From NCBI GenBank assembly GCA_947003675.1, contig CAMQPJ010000013.1, positions 1-13,317 of the forward strand: a stretch of DNA of 13,317 bases. Direction: 5' to 3'. The translations under genes and the position numbers were made by a program. Shown piece after piece: positions 6,399 to 13,317 of the stretch. Under the pieces are notes generated by a model. That model searched no databases and had not been told where the DNA came from. It worked only from the letters and a program-made list of their open reading frames with translations. Source of the DNA: an uncultured Collinsella sp. Its GTDB lineage: Bacteria; Actinomycetota; Coriobacteriia; Coriobacteriales; Coriobacteriaceae. The stretch's first letter is position 1. The number at the start of each line of letters is the position of its first letter.

Positions 6399-6663
6399 CT
6401 AGCTGGAGACGCCGGAATGCCCAGAAGATGCGTTTCCCATCACTGCGACAGAGCTTTTTGCAGGGGTGGCAATTTTTCCTAATATCGAGGTCAGCTTGGC
6501 TTCGGTAGCCACCTTGAGAGCATCGCCAATAGACTCTTCCTTTATGCGTTCGGCATAATCGTAGGCAATACCCAAAAATTCCAGTCCCGAGTAACAGGAG
6601 TACAATTGCTGCCAGTGTTGCCAGCTGTTGGGAGATGGAAGATGGACTGCGATGGCTACCCAT
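6399..6663 (-). pseudogene. Frameshifted small membrane protein remnant
   Basis: In one minus-strand frame, an ATG at 6663 leads into SISQQLATLAAIVLLLLGTG, a membrane helix. In the neighbouring frame the sequence GIAYDYAERIKEESIGDALK, then VATEAKLTSILGKIATPAKS, runs to a TAG at 6399. The two join in frame if one T is removed from the T5 run at 6574-6578, giving one hydrophobic helix followed by an amphipathic, lysine- and glutamate-rich cytoplasmic tail. The 5' end overlaps the start of the divergent LuxR-type gene and has no convincing ribosome site, so the upstream part has probably been lost. Family not recognised. It could be a pseudogene fragment, or less likely a gene expressed by slippage. 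Confidence 0.4.
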
Positions 6664-7646
6664 GCGTTCCCATGCCGTTGATGTGCACCGCCTTTGTGCC
6701 GGGGCAGATTGACGCTGCGGTTGCAGGCATTTCCGACCCCGATTCGCGCGCCATTGCCACGGCAGAAGCGCTGTACTTTCGCGGACAGGCCACCCTCGCT
6801 GCCAAGACAGCGCGCCCCTATCTTGACGCCACCGACCCCGCACTGCGCTATTCCGCATGCTTTATCTGCGGATACGCCAGTCTGTCGCTCAACCGTATCG
6901 CCGATGCCCGCCGGTGCCTTGCTGGCATCCTCGATACGCCAGCCGACAAGGAATCGCCTGCCGTCCACGCCATGCACATCCTGTTCGCCTCGGCCGCGAG
7001 CGTCCTGCTGCACTTGCCTTCCCCGTATTCCGCCGAAGAGTTTTATCCGCTTGCGGCGCATCTGCCCGAAGGCCTGCGCCTGTTCGCCAGCTATGTGATG
7101 GCGCACGCCTTGTATCTGCGCGGCGAATATGGCCGCAGCCTGGGCATGGTGGAAAATGCCCTGATCATGAAACAGGGAAGCTATCCCATCTCGGAGCTGT
7201 TCCTGCACCTGGCAGCTTCCATGGCATGCATGAGCCTCAAGGACATCGACGCCGCAAAAACGCACTTCGGAGCTGCTTGGAACGTTGCGCGCCCCGACGG
7301 CCTTGTCGAACTTATCGGCGAGCACCACGGCCTTTTGCAGGGGCTTATCGAGGCGTGTCTAAAAACGCAATACCCTGACGACTTCGCACGCATCATCGAG
7401 ATTACGTATCGATTCAGCTACGGCTGGCGGCGCATCCACAACCCCGATTCGGGCGAGGACGTGGCTGACGACCTGACGACCACGGAATTCACCATGGCCA
7501 TGCTCGCCTGTCGCGGGTGGACCAACGCCGAAATCGCACGCCATATGGGAGTATCGCCGGGCACCGTCAAAAACCGCCTATCCGGCGTATACGCAAAGCT
7601 TGGCATCGGCACACGCGCCGAGCTGGTCGCGCATATGTTACGTTAG
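6642..7646 (+). CDS. LuxR-type transcriptional regulator without receiver domain
   Basis: A 334-residue protein with a C-terminal LuxR helix-turn-helix (about 279-334): TTEFTMAMLACRGWTNAEIA, then SPGTVKNRLSGVYAKLGI. The long N-terminal region is alpha-helical with repeated A/L-rich helix pairs (for example RAIATAEALYFRGQATLAAK), suggesting TPR-like, MalT-style repeats rather than a phospho-receiver; no receiver aspartate motif is present. The start ATG 6642 has GGAG 7 bases upstream; an earlier TTG at 6606 has no such site. A possible -10 (TACAAT, 6601-6606) lies just upstream, but no good -35. It ends 155 bases before a giant surface-protein gene in the same orientation, making that gene its most likely target. 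Signal and target are inference. Confidence 0.85.
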   Translation: MDCDGYPCVPMPLMCTAFVPGQIDAAVAGISDPDSRAIATAEALYFRGQATLAAKTARPYLDATDPALRYSACFICGYASLSLNRIADARRCLAGILDTPADKESPAVHAMHILFASAASVLLHLPSPYSAEEFYPLAAHLPEGLRLFASYVMAHALYLRGEYGRSLGMVENALIMKQGSYPISELFLHLAASMACMSLKDIDAAKTHFGAAWNVARPDGLVELIGEHHGLLQGLIEACLKTQYPDDFARIIEITYRFSYGWRRIHNPDSGEDVADDLTTTEFTMAMLACRGWTNAEIARHMGVSPGTVKNRLSGVYAKLGIGTRAELVAHMLR

Positions 7647-7668
7647 CGACCGGACTACCAAGCGCATC

Positions 7669-7684
7669 GAACGCGTTCCGGAAC
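7669..7684. repeat. Overlapping palindromes after the LuxR-type gene
   Basis: GAACGCGTTC (7669-7678) and GTTCCGGAAC (7675-7684) are perfect 10-base palindromes sharing GTTC, giving alternating GAAC/GTTC units. They lie in the 155-base gap between the LuxR-type gene and the surface-protein gene. There is no following T-run, so an intrinsic terminator is not indicated; a protein-binding site is possible. Confidence 0.3.
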
Positions 7685-7801
7685 CCGGCGCTTCGCTCGA
7701 TCAATTTGGACATTTTGACCCTTGAACGGCACTACCGCCACGGGGCGCCTTCTCGCAAAATTGGATTATTTCCACCGATACTTGCGGGATGGGAGCCCAA
7801 G

Positions 7802-10800
7802 ATGCTTGATCGCCGTTCGTTACTTGTCGCCGGAGCGTCCTCGTTAGCGAGCATTATGATGCCGCGCGTGCCGGGAAGCGCAAACGCCTTCATATTGCCG
7901 TTCGCACCCACCGAAGCCCATGCCGACGAAAAAGACCCCTTCAGGGTGCTCGTTCTCTCGCGCACCATGTTCGGTGTGGTCGTGGTCGACGTCGCCAACA
8001 AGAATACGCCCATCACGGGTGCCCAGGTCACGCTCATATCGCGCTATGCCGCAGGCAAGCAGCTCACCGCCACGACCGATGACGAAGGCACGGCCATCTT
8101 TGAGGTCGCCCCTCTTTCAGAAGGCTACGTGGACGAGGCAACGCTTCTCGACGCGTACGACTTTAACGGCGGCATCTCCATTAGCATGGCGGGCTACCGT
8201 GATGTCGAGATTCCCCTTGCGCGTATCCAGGGCGGCACCGCCATAACCGCGCCCACGCGTCCGCTTTCCGACGGCGAGCCGTACTTCCGCCAGCTCACAT
8301 TCGACGAATGGGACATCCAGTACGCTGAAGCCACGTTCATGACATTGCCGAAGGACGACACGGCAAACGAGCAGCCCGATACGCACGCCTTTACCGTGCA
8401 GGCACATCTGCCACAGGGTGGACAGGCAACGCTGCGCATCAACAAAGTGACGCCTGCCGCGGGCAGCTCACCCGAAACCTTCACGCAGATTGGCCAAGTC
8501 AAGGCCAGCGCATCGGGTGCGGATAATCTGGCAACGTTCACGCTTGAAGACACGTTCCTTGATGCAGCTTCGGGCCTTCTGGAAGAAGGGTGCAAGCTGC
8601 GCTTTGTCCTCGACTACCAGGGCAAAACCTACACGCTCTCATCCCCTATGGCCGTTGTTACCGCGCCGGCGGCAAAGGCGGAATCCGGATCGACCACTAT
8701 CGTCCCCACTACCATGGACCAAGAGATCACTCCGTTTGATTTCCCCGCGGCGTTTCCCGGCATCGGCGGCAATAAGTTCACGTGTTGGATGCCCTCGTTC
8801 CCCATTTTGTTCGATTTCTCGTTTGCCGGGTACGTACTGTTTGGCGGAGGATACAAACCAGCCAGCTATATGAACGATTCGGGCAACCCTGATCCTGAAT
8901 ACTGGAAGAAGTCACCGCGTGAGTCGGGCGCCAAGCAGGCAAACCGCTACCTCGACGAGATGGAGGGGAAGTGGAATCAGTACAAGAGCATGAGTGCCGG
9001 TTCGGGCACCGATCCAAGAAACACCAAGCTCCTTCGCCACCATTGCACGCTGCTATTCACGATGGATATCGCAACACAGGTGTACGGCTCGCTCGCCTAC
9101 GATTGGGTGGGCAAAACCTGGGGTAACAACAACGACCCCGCATACGGCAATATTAAGGCCCTCTTCCAGGTAAGAACCGACCTCAATTGGACAGAACAGT
9201 TTACCCTAGGACCGGTGCCGTTTTTCCTAAACGTCAACCCCTGGGTGCTGGCGAAGCTGGCGCTCGCCGTGGGTGCCCACACGCACGGCAGCGGCGCGGC
9301 GTTTTTCAAGAACATTTCGCTCGACTATTCAAACACCTCGGGCTCATTCACTATCCAGATCGGGCTTGCCGTCACCTTTGGCGCCGGCGTTGCAGGCGTC
9401 GCCTCGTCTGCCGTGCGTGGCGCCGCATCCCTCACCCTGTTCATTGGGTACGAGAAGGCGGACGGGCACCAGCTTCCGCGGCTGCGCGTGGGTGCAGACG
9501 TCGATGTCGATGTGATACTCCAGTTCGTAATGTTCAAGTGGACCACCAAGGCTTGGTCGGGGTCGTGGCCCACACTCCTCGATTCGTGGAATATGTCGGT
9601 GAACAATGGCAACCAGTATGTGCTCCAGCGCTCTGAGCTCGCATTGGGTGGAGATACGCCTTACACGCTGGATGCCCGCTTCGGCTCGGCCGGCAACATC
9701 GAGGCGGGCGGCGTGCCGCAATTTATCGCATCGGCCACCATCGTCACCAACGCCGAGCTGCTCGCACGCGCCGAGGTTAAGGCCGCTGTCGTAAACGTCG
9801 CGCCCGTCGTGCGCGATTGGGATCAAGCGGTCACGCGCATTGAGCTCGAGGCGGATGCAGAAAGCGACGACACAGGACAGATCGAGCATTTCGTCCATGC
9901 ACTGATAGAGAACGACGAAAACGCCGCGACGATGTATAAGTACACCTATATCGGGCAGGCGAAGGACGCCGCTGCGGACCCCAACGCCAATTCTGCTGGT
10001 GTATCGGAAGACGAGCGTGGCGGCATCAAGCCCTCGAGCGACAACGTGCTGTTTGCTGGCGTGCTCAGCGAAGCCCACATGAAGCTGGCAATGATTGCCG
10101 GCGTAGAATGCCTGTTCCGTATCGCCTCGGTGCGCTACGGCGACAATGGTCGCTCGCGCCTGGTGGTACACACAAAGGCAAACGGAACGTGGTCCGCTCC
10201 CACGCCTGTGGACTTTCCCCTTGGGTTTGGCGAGGGCGACGTGGAGCGCGACAGCATATACGATTACGACTTCGACGTAGTGGAATATACGGACGGAAGA
10301 GGAAACCAGGACGCCTACGTGCTGCTGGTCTCGGGCGAGCGCCCCGCCGGCGACAACACCCTTTTCGATACGGCGAGCACATCCGGCATACTGTCCGTTG
10401 TGCGCCTGCGCATAAGCAACGACGGAGTTCGCGTGATATCGCACACGTCGTGGCGCAGCATCTCGCGCGGCCGCCTTCAGGAGGATGGCTACCATTGCCT
10501 GCAGTGCCCACGCATCACGGTGGGCAAGACACTTGTCGACGGGCGCCTGTCGGGCGCCTACCTCCACCGCCGCGGAACCACCGCAGAAAAGACGCTCGGC
10601 AGCGAGGCTGAGGTTGCGCTGGAGTGCTTTACCCTATGGTCGGACGTTTCGGGCGACAGCCTGACGTTCCGCCAAGTTCTCCGCTTTCCGCAAGCACCGT
10701 CGAGCATCGAGCTGGGTGAGCCCGAGAATATCAACGGCAAAATGGTGGTGCCCGTTGCATACGAGACCGCAGACGGTTGCGGCTGCGCATCGTACGCCGT

Positions 10801-12169
10801 GATCGGCCAGTCCATCGCGGGCTGGGGCGTTATGTCGCCAGATGCCACAGTACCCCACGCGGTGCCGTGGCCGCAGCACACGGGCTTTTTGGCAACTGTC
10901 AACGAGCAGCTGCAGCATGTTACGTGGACGCGAGGCGCATCGGCATTTGCAACGCAGCCCGTGGGTGCCGCAGGCTGTGGCCCGGCATCGTTTAGCGTAA
11001 GCAACAACGGCAGGTGCGTGCTCTATGTAGAGAACACCGATGGCAAGGTGGGACAAACCTACGACGAAGAAGGCAACCCGGTTGCAGTGATGGGCAAGCA
11101 CTTCCGCATCTTCGCCAGCACCTTGGCGGGCGATCTGCTCACGGAGCCGTTTGTGATGTGCGAGCTGGACCATCCCGTCGATCAGATAACGACATTTTTG
11201 ACGTCGGGAGGCATGCTCTCCGCGCTCGCCACGCACATTGTGAGCGCGGAGAAGAGCGAGGCAGAGCTGCACGACATCGAAGTGCCCTTGGTGGCGTGTG
11301 CCACTCCGACGGGCGCCGTTGCTACCTCGGGCGCGGTGGTGCCCGGAGCAGCAGGCGAATCCTTCATGGTCACGGTGCGAAACGACGGCAACACCTTACT
11401 GACCGCCGGCACGATCAATCTGTACCGAGAGGGCTCCAGCCAGCCGTTCTCCAGCGCATCCATCGGATTCGGAGTGAACGCACGCATGGCTTCGATCTAC
11501 GATCCAGAGCTTGCCGAGGACGCTTCGGCCAACGATATGGCACACGTGAAGTACGCGCTCGAGACGCTGGGCGCACGTTTTGCAACGCACCCGCTGGTAG
11601 CCGACAACGGCAACGCCGTGCTGGCACCGGGTTGCACGGCACAGTTCCGTATGAGCTTCGCCATCCCCGAGAGTTGGAGCGACGAAGTGGGCAAACGCGT
11701 AACGCTGTATGCGAAGGCGCGTAATCTGGTGGCGCTCGATCCCGTAACGCTCGAAGAAATTCGACCGGGCGCGAACTCGGCGCTGGGTGCTGTACTGCAT
11801 GAGCTCCACGTGCCCGACGCGGCATGCGAACGCTCAGAAGTTCAGGTCGGCGTATGCGACAGCGCGGACGCCACAGGGCTTCACGACGCCCCGATGACGG
11901 CGGACGGCGATGGTGGCTCAAGTGGCGGCGGTACTGACGAGGGCGGCGGCTCCGGCGGAAGCAGCTCCGGCAGTGGCAAGGACCACGGCAATAACAAGCG
12001 CTCCGGAAAAGCGGGCGCGCTTGCGGGCACGGGCGATGCCAACGTTCCCCTCACGGCAGCCGCTGCAGCACTCGCCGCGGCAGGCGCCGGCCTCGTCGCC
12101 TACAGTGCCCGCCGCACGGCGCTCGAGATCGACACCGCCAATGAGGCCAATTCGGATAGGCCTCGCTAG
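7802..12169 (+). CDS. Giant secreted surface protein with LAGTG sorting tail
   Basis: A 1455-residue protein. The N-terminus MLDRRSLLVAGASSLASIMM is a signal peptide with a twin-arginine-like DRRSLL start and likely cleavage near AHA (39-41). Residues about 47-105 (LVLSRTMFGVVVVDVANK, then GAQVTLISR) look like a small prealbumin/Cna-B-like beta domain. The middle is long, beta-rich and unassigned. About 1170-1313 resembles a CARDB-type Ig fold (ESFMVTVRNDGNTLLTAGTI). A Gly/Ser linker (about 1365-1400) leads to LAGTG (1407-1411), a hydrophobic helix and a basic tail, the layout of a sortase-anchored cell-wall protein with an LAxTG variant motif. The start has GGGAG 6 bases upstream; the frame stays open upstream into the LuxR-type gene but that is a shadow. 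Sixteen cysteines are unusual for such a protein. Function unknown; adhesion or polymer binding is only a guess. Confidence 0.85.
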   Translation: MLDRRSLLVAGASSLASIMMPRVPGSANAFILPFAPTEAHADEKDPFRVLVLSRTMFGVVVVDVANKNTPITGAQVTLISRYAAGKQLTATTDDEGTAIFEVAPLSEGYVDEATLLDAYDFNGGISISMAGYRDVEIPLARIQGGTAITAPTRPLSDGEPYFRQLTFDEWDIQYAEATFMTLPKDDTANEQPDTHAFTVQAHLPQGGQATLRINKVTPAAGSSPETFTQIGQVKASASGADNLATFTLEDTFLDAASGLLEEGCKLRFVLDYQGKTYTLSSPMAVVTAPAAKAESGSTTIVPTTMDQEITPFDFPAAFPGIGGNKFTCWMPSFPILFDFSFAGYVLFGGGYKPASYMNDSGNPDPEYWKKSPRESGAKQANRYLDEMEGKWNQYKSMSAGSGTDPRNTKLLRHHCTLLFTMDIATQVYGSLAYDWVGKTWGNNNDPAYGNIKALFQVRTDLNWTEQFTLGPVPFFLNVNPWVLAKLALAVGAHTHGSGAAFFKNISLDYSNTSGSFTIQIGLAVTFGAGVAGVASSAVRGAASLTLFIGYEKADGHQLPRLRVGADVDVDVILQFVMFKWTTKAWSGSWPTLLDSWNMSVNNGNQYVLQRSELALGGDTPYTLDARFGSAGNIEAGGVPQFIASATIVTNAELLARAEVKAAVVNVAPVVRDWDQAVTRIELEADAESDDTGQIEHFVHALIENDENAATMYKYTYIGQAKDAAADPNANSAGVSEDERGGIKPSSDNVLFAGVLSEAHMKLAMIAGVECLFRIASVRYGDNGRSRLVVHTKANGTWSAPTPVDFPLGFGEGDVERDSIYDYDFDVVEYTDGRGNQDAYVLLVSGERPAGDNTLFDTASTSGILSVVRLRISNDGVRVISHTSWRSISRGRLQEDGYHCLQCPRITVGKTLVDGRLSGAYLHRRGTTAEKTLGSEAEVALECFTLWSDVSGDSLTFRQVLRFPQAPSSIELGEPENINGKMVVPVAYETADGCGCASYAVIGQSIAGWGVMSPDATVPHAVPWPQHTGFLATVNEQLQHVTWTRGASAFATQPVGAAGCGPASFSVSNNGRCVLYVENTDGKVGQTYDEEGNPVAVMGKHFRIFASTLAGDLLTEPFVMCELDHPVDQITTFLTSGGMLSALATHIVSAEKSEAELHDIEVPLVACATPTGAVATSGAVVPGAAGESFMVTVRNDGNTLLTAGTINLYREGSSQPFSSASIGFGVNARMASIYDPELAEDASANDMAHVKYALETLGARFATHPLVADNGNAVLAPGCTAQFRMSFAIPESWSDEVGKRVTLYAKARNLVALDPVTLEEIRPGANSALGAVLHELHVPDAACERSEVQVGVCDSADATGLHDAPMTADGDGGSSGGGTDEGGGSGGSSSGSGKDHGNNKRSGKAGALAGTGDANVPLTAAAAALAAAGAGLVAYSARRTALEIDTANEANSDRPR

Positions 12170-12217
12170 CTCCTAGTTACTTTTGTGAGAGACGTCGACT
12201 CGGCTCATCGAACATCA

Positions 12218-12253
12218 AATGGGCTGGTTCTGGATACCCAGAGCCAGCCCATT
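12218..12253. terminator. Hairpin between convergent genes
   Basis: AATGGGCTGG (12218-12227) pairs perfectly with CCAGCCCATT (12244-12253), and the inner TTCTGG pairs with CCAGAG allowing one G-U pair, giving a 16-base-pair stem with the loop ATAC. It lies 48 bases after the surface-protein stop and 5 bases from the stop of the convergent membrane-protein gene, so it can serve both. Neither side has a long T-run, so termination efficiency is uncertain. Confidence 0.7.
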
Positions 12254-12258
12254 ACGCA

Positions 12259-12843
12259 TTAGATATCGTCAGAGGAGTCGAGTTCTGCCTCGAGCTTGGC
12301 ACGGCGTCTTTTCGCCGTGAAAAACGTTGCGCACAGGCCAGCAAACGTGGCCGCGAAAATCGTCGCACCGCAGAACACGCCCGTGGCCAGGTTCGCCAAC
12401 CAAAAGACGCTTTCGAGCGGTACGATCTGCGCCTCAGCGATACAGCGCATTGCGGCAATAACAAGCGCGAACGCGGCGCCGCTAAGACCGCTGAGAAGTA
12501 GGAAATATCCAACAGGAAGATGCTCGGTTTGCCCAAAACGATTGGTATCGACATAGCCCTTCCGCGTTTGCAGTCCTGCGCAAATCAACATCACGAGAAC
12601 GAGCCACAAATACATGGCTGCCTCGAACGGCGTTGCAAAACCATGCGGCATTTCACTGGCGTCGCTGTGAACCCACGCAACCTGTCGAGCTATAAACTGG
12701 TAGAAAAATATCATCAACATGCCAAACGAAAGCAGCACGAAACCAATCTTGTAGATCTTCGCGCTCTCAGCCTCCAGGCGCTCATCCTTTGGGCCGGCAT
12801 ATTCACGCCACTTTTGCACGAGTTTTAAATCTTCAAATTTCAT
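12259..12843 (-). CDS. Four-helix membrane protein paired with XRE regulator
   Basis: A 194-residue protein with a charged N-terminus (KWREYAGPKDERLEAESAKI) and four hydrophobic helices: IGFVLLSFGMLMIFFYQFI, AAMYLWLVLVMLICAGLQ, VGYFLLLSGLSGAAFALVIA and ATGVFCGATIFAATFAGLCA. It ends in a basic then acidic tail (TAKRRRAKLEAELDSSDD). AGGAG lies 6 bases before the ATG and overlaps the end of the upstream XRE gene, 9 bases away, so the two are co-transcribed. The layout resembles the DUF6773-like membrane proteins often encoded next to small HTH regulators, but that name is uncertain. Both termini are probably cytoplasmic. Function unknown; sensing or transport partner of the regulator is possible. 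Confidence 0.8.
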   Translation of the reverse strand: MKFEDLKLVQKWREYAGPKDERLEAESAKIYKIGFVLLSFGMLMIFFYQFIARQVAWVHSDASEMPHGFATPFEAAMYLWLVLVMLICAGLQTRKGYVDTNRFGQTEHLPVGYFLLLSGLSGAAFALVIAAMRCIAEAQIVPLESVFWLANLATGVFCGATIFAATFAGLCATFFTAKRRRAKLEAELDSSDDI

Positions 12844-12852
12844 AGCGAACTC

Positions 12853-13083
12853 CTAAAGAGCGTTAGGGTCGACGTCGATCCCGTCTTCCCAAAACAGATC
12901 GTTCAACGTAACGCGTAGCGCTTTGCAGATCGCCACGCACAAATTGAGCGTGGGGTTGTAGCCGCCCGCCTCGATCAGGCCGATGGTCTGGCGCGTAACG
13001 CCCACGGCCTCGGCCAAGTCAGCTTGCGAAAGGCCAACCGCCGCGCGCGCCGCCTTCATGCGTAGGTTCTTTTTGCCCGGCAT
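12853..13083 (-). CDS. XRE-family helix-turn-helix regulator
   Basis: A 76-residue single-domain HTH protein. The motif runs NLRMKAARAAVGLSQADLAE, then VGVTRQTIGLIEAGGYNPTL and KALRVTLNDLFWED, the classic Cro/CI-like pattern common in small stand-alone regulators. The start ATG 13083 has AAAGGA 5 bases upstream; the longer frame back to 13143 would run through the promoter and is rejected. It is the first gene of a two-gene unit with the membrane protein at 12259-12843 and lies behind a near-consensus promoter flanked by repeated CTGTCAT-like sites, so it most probably represses its own operon. Confidence 0.93.
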   Translation of the reverse strand: MPGKKNLRMKAARAAVGLSQADLAEAVGVTRQTIGLIEAGGYNPTLNLCVAICKALRVTLNDLFWEDGIDVDPNAL

Positions 13084-13102
13084 GGATTTCCTTTCGTAGT
13101 AA

Positions 13103-13175
13103 TGGACAGATATCCGTTGCAACATGACAGAAATATATTGCATCCATCAGAAGATGTCAACTATATCTGTCATTA
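13103..13175. promoter_or_regulatory. Probable operator array for the XRE regulator
   Basis: Three related sites lie around the promoter. On the plus strand ATGGACAGATAT (from 13102) and ATGACAGAAATATATTG (from 13124) are in one orientation, and CAACTATATCTGTCAT (13159-13174) is the inverse of the second, overlapping the -35. The pair ATGACAGA...TCTGTCAT flanks the promoter symmetrically. This arrangement suits repression by the XRE dimer encoded downstream. Confidence 0.55.
13132..13160 (-). promoter_or_regulatory. Near-consensus promoter of the XRE operon
   Basis: On the minus strand TTGACA (13155-13160) and TATATT (13132-13137) are separated by exactly 17 bases, a near-perfect sigma-70-type promoter. 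Transcription would start near 13125, about 40 bases before the XRE start codon. Confidence 0.85.
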
Positions 13176-13233
13176 TGAAAACCATATTCGTCATCGCCAT
13201 GCGGACATTACAACTTCGGTTCACTATTCAAAC

Positions 13234-13270
13234 TTACTCGGACAGAACCGACTCGGTTTTGTCCGAGTAA
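13234..13270. repeat. Long hairpin with TTACTCGGACA arms
   Basis: TTACTCGGACA (13234-13244) pairs with TGTCCGAGTAA (13260-13270), and the inner GAACCG pairs with CGGTTT with one G-U pair, giving a 17-base-pair stem with the loop ACT. It lacks a trailing T-run. It may be a terminator for a gene beyond the window or a dispersed repeat, because a further copy of the arm follows at 13302. Confidence 0.65.
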
Positions 13271-13301
13271 ACTCGAGCATAAACTGATTCATGCGATACA
13301 A

Positions 13302-13317
13302 TTAACTCGGACAAAAC
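13302..13317 (+). repeat. Further copy of the hairpin arm at the window edge
   Basis: TTAACTCGGACAAAAC repeats the left arm of the hairpin at 13234 with small changes and matches the complement of its right arm (GTTTTGTCCGAGT). It is cut by the window end, and may begin a second hairpin of the same kind. Confidence 0.5.

Noticed and set aside
6169..6402. 77-residue plus-strand frame containing KVLDAMVDFSDAIGVM
   Set aside because: Part looks protein-like, but there is no ribosome site, no family I recognise and a compositionally poor C-terminus; kept only as a note in the gene-free stretch.
6399..7328. Long minus-strand open frame under the LuxR-type gene
   Set aside because: Most of it is the shadow of the LuxR-type gene; only the part below about 6575 looks coding and is treated as a remnant.
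7517..7801. N-terminal extension of the giant surface protein frame
   Set aside because: It overlaps the LuxR-type coding region, is basic and arginine-rich, lacks a ribosome site, and would bury the signal peptide that begins at 7802.
9344..10567. 407-codon minus-strand frame inside the surface-protein gene
   Set aside because: It is antisense to a well-supported plus-strand gene, with His/Arg/Val-rich composition typical of a shadow in GC-rich DNA.
12218..12253. Insertion-sequence terminal repeat
   Set aside because: The arms are only 4 bases apart and sit between convergent stops, so a terminator hairpin is the simpler reading; no transposase is present.
13102..13287. 61-residue plus-strand frame near the right end
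   Set aside because: It runs through the XRE promoter, operators and the hairpin, and has no ribosome site.
13102..13317. CRISPR-like repeats
   Set aside because: The repeated units are few, short, variable and in both orientations, explained by operators and hairpin arms; no regular repeat-spacer spacing and no cas genes.

Overview
The window looks like chromosomal DNA of a high-GC Gram-positive gut bacterium of the class Coriobacteriia (Collinsella- or Olsenella-like). This is inferred from gene types rather than from a marker gene: a PadR/DUF1700/DUF4097-like operon, a long secreted protein with an LAxTG-type sorting tail, a LuxR regulator with no receiver domain, and a CD1871A-type CXXC mini-protein beside a NapH-like iron-sulfur protein. 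Ribosome sites are strong AGGAG types, and UUG starts appear to be used.

Layout, left to right. (1) 1-758, minus strand: a 48-residue CXXC protein and the start of a polyferredoxin-like membrane protein, read divergently from (2) 849-2659, an OmpR-type response regulator and its membrane histidine kinase joined by an ATGA overlap. (3) 2660-3656 is a graveyard of gene remnants: an arginase-family piece damaged in a metal ligand, a short unidentified piece, and pieces of a P-loop ATPase broken by a frameshift. (4) 3687-4622, minus strand: an intact uncharacterised 227-residue protein preceded by a short reading frame interrupted by UGA. (5) 4784-5984, minus strand, very GC-rich: padR, a DUF1700 membrane protein and a short DUF4097-like protein, tightly coupled behind a TA-rich promoter. 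(6) 6036-6663 has no clear intact gene, but carries a minus-strand coding-like remnant that becomes a plausible small membrane protein if one T is removed from a T5 run. (7) 6642-12169, plus strand: a LuxR-type regulator followed by a 1455-residue secreted, probably sortase-anchored surface protein. (8) 12218-12253 is a 16-bp hairpin between convergent genes. (9) 12259-13083, minus strand: an XRE regulator and a four-helix membrane protein behind a near-consensus promoter with repeated CTGTCAT-like sites. (10) 13234-13317: a 17-bp-stem hairpin plus a further copy of its arm running off the window edge.

Working together: the two-component system plausibly controls the divergent electron-transfer membrane genes; PadR probably represses its own membrane-protein operon; the XRE protein probably represses its own pair; and the LuxR regulator is the obvious candidate controller of the giant surface protein. 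The LuxR/giant-protein pair is the most interesting accessory module. The remnants at 2660-3656 and 6399-6640, and the truncated operon end near 4784, mark places of past recombination.
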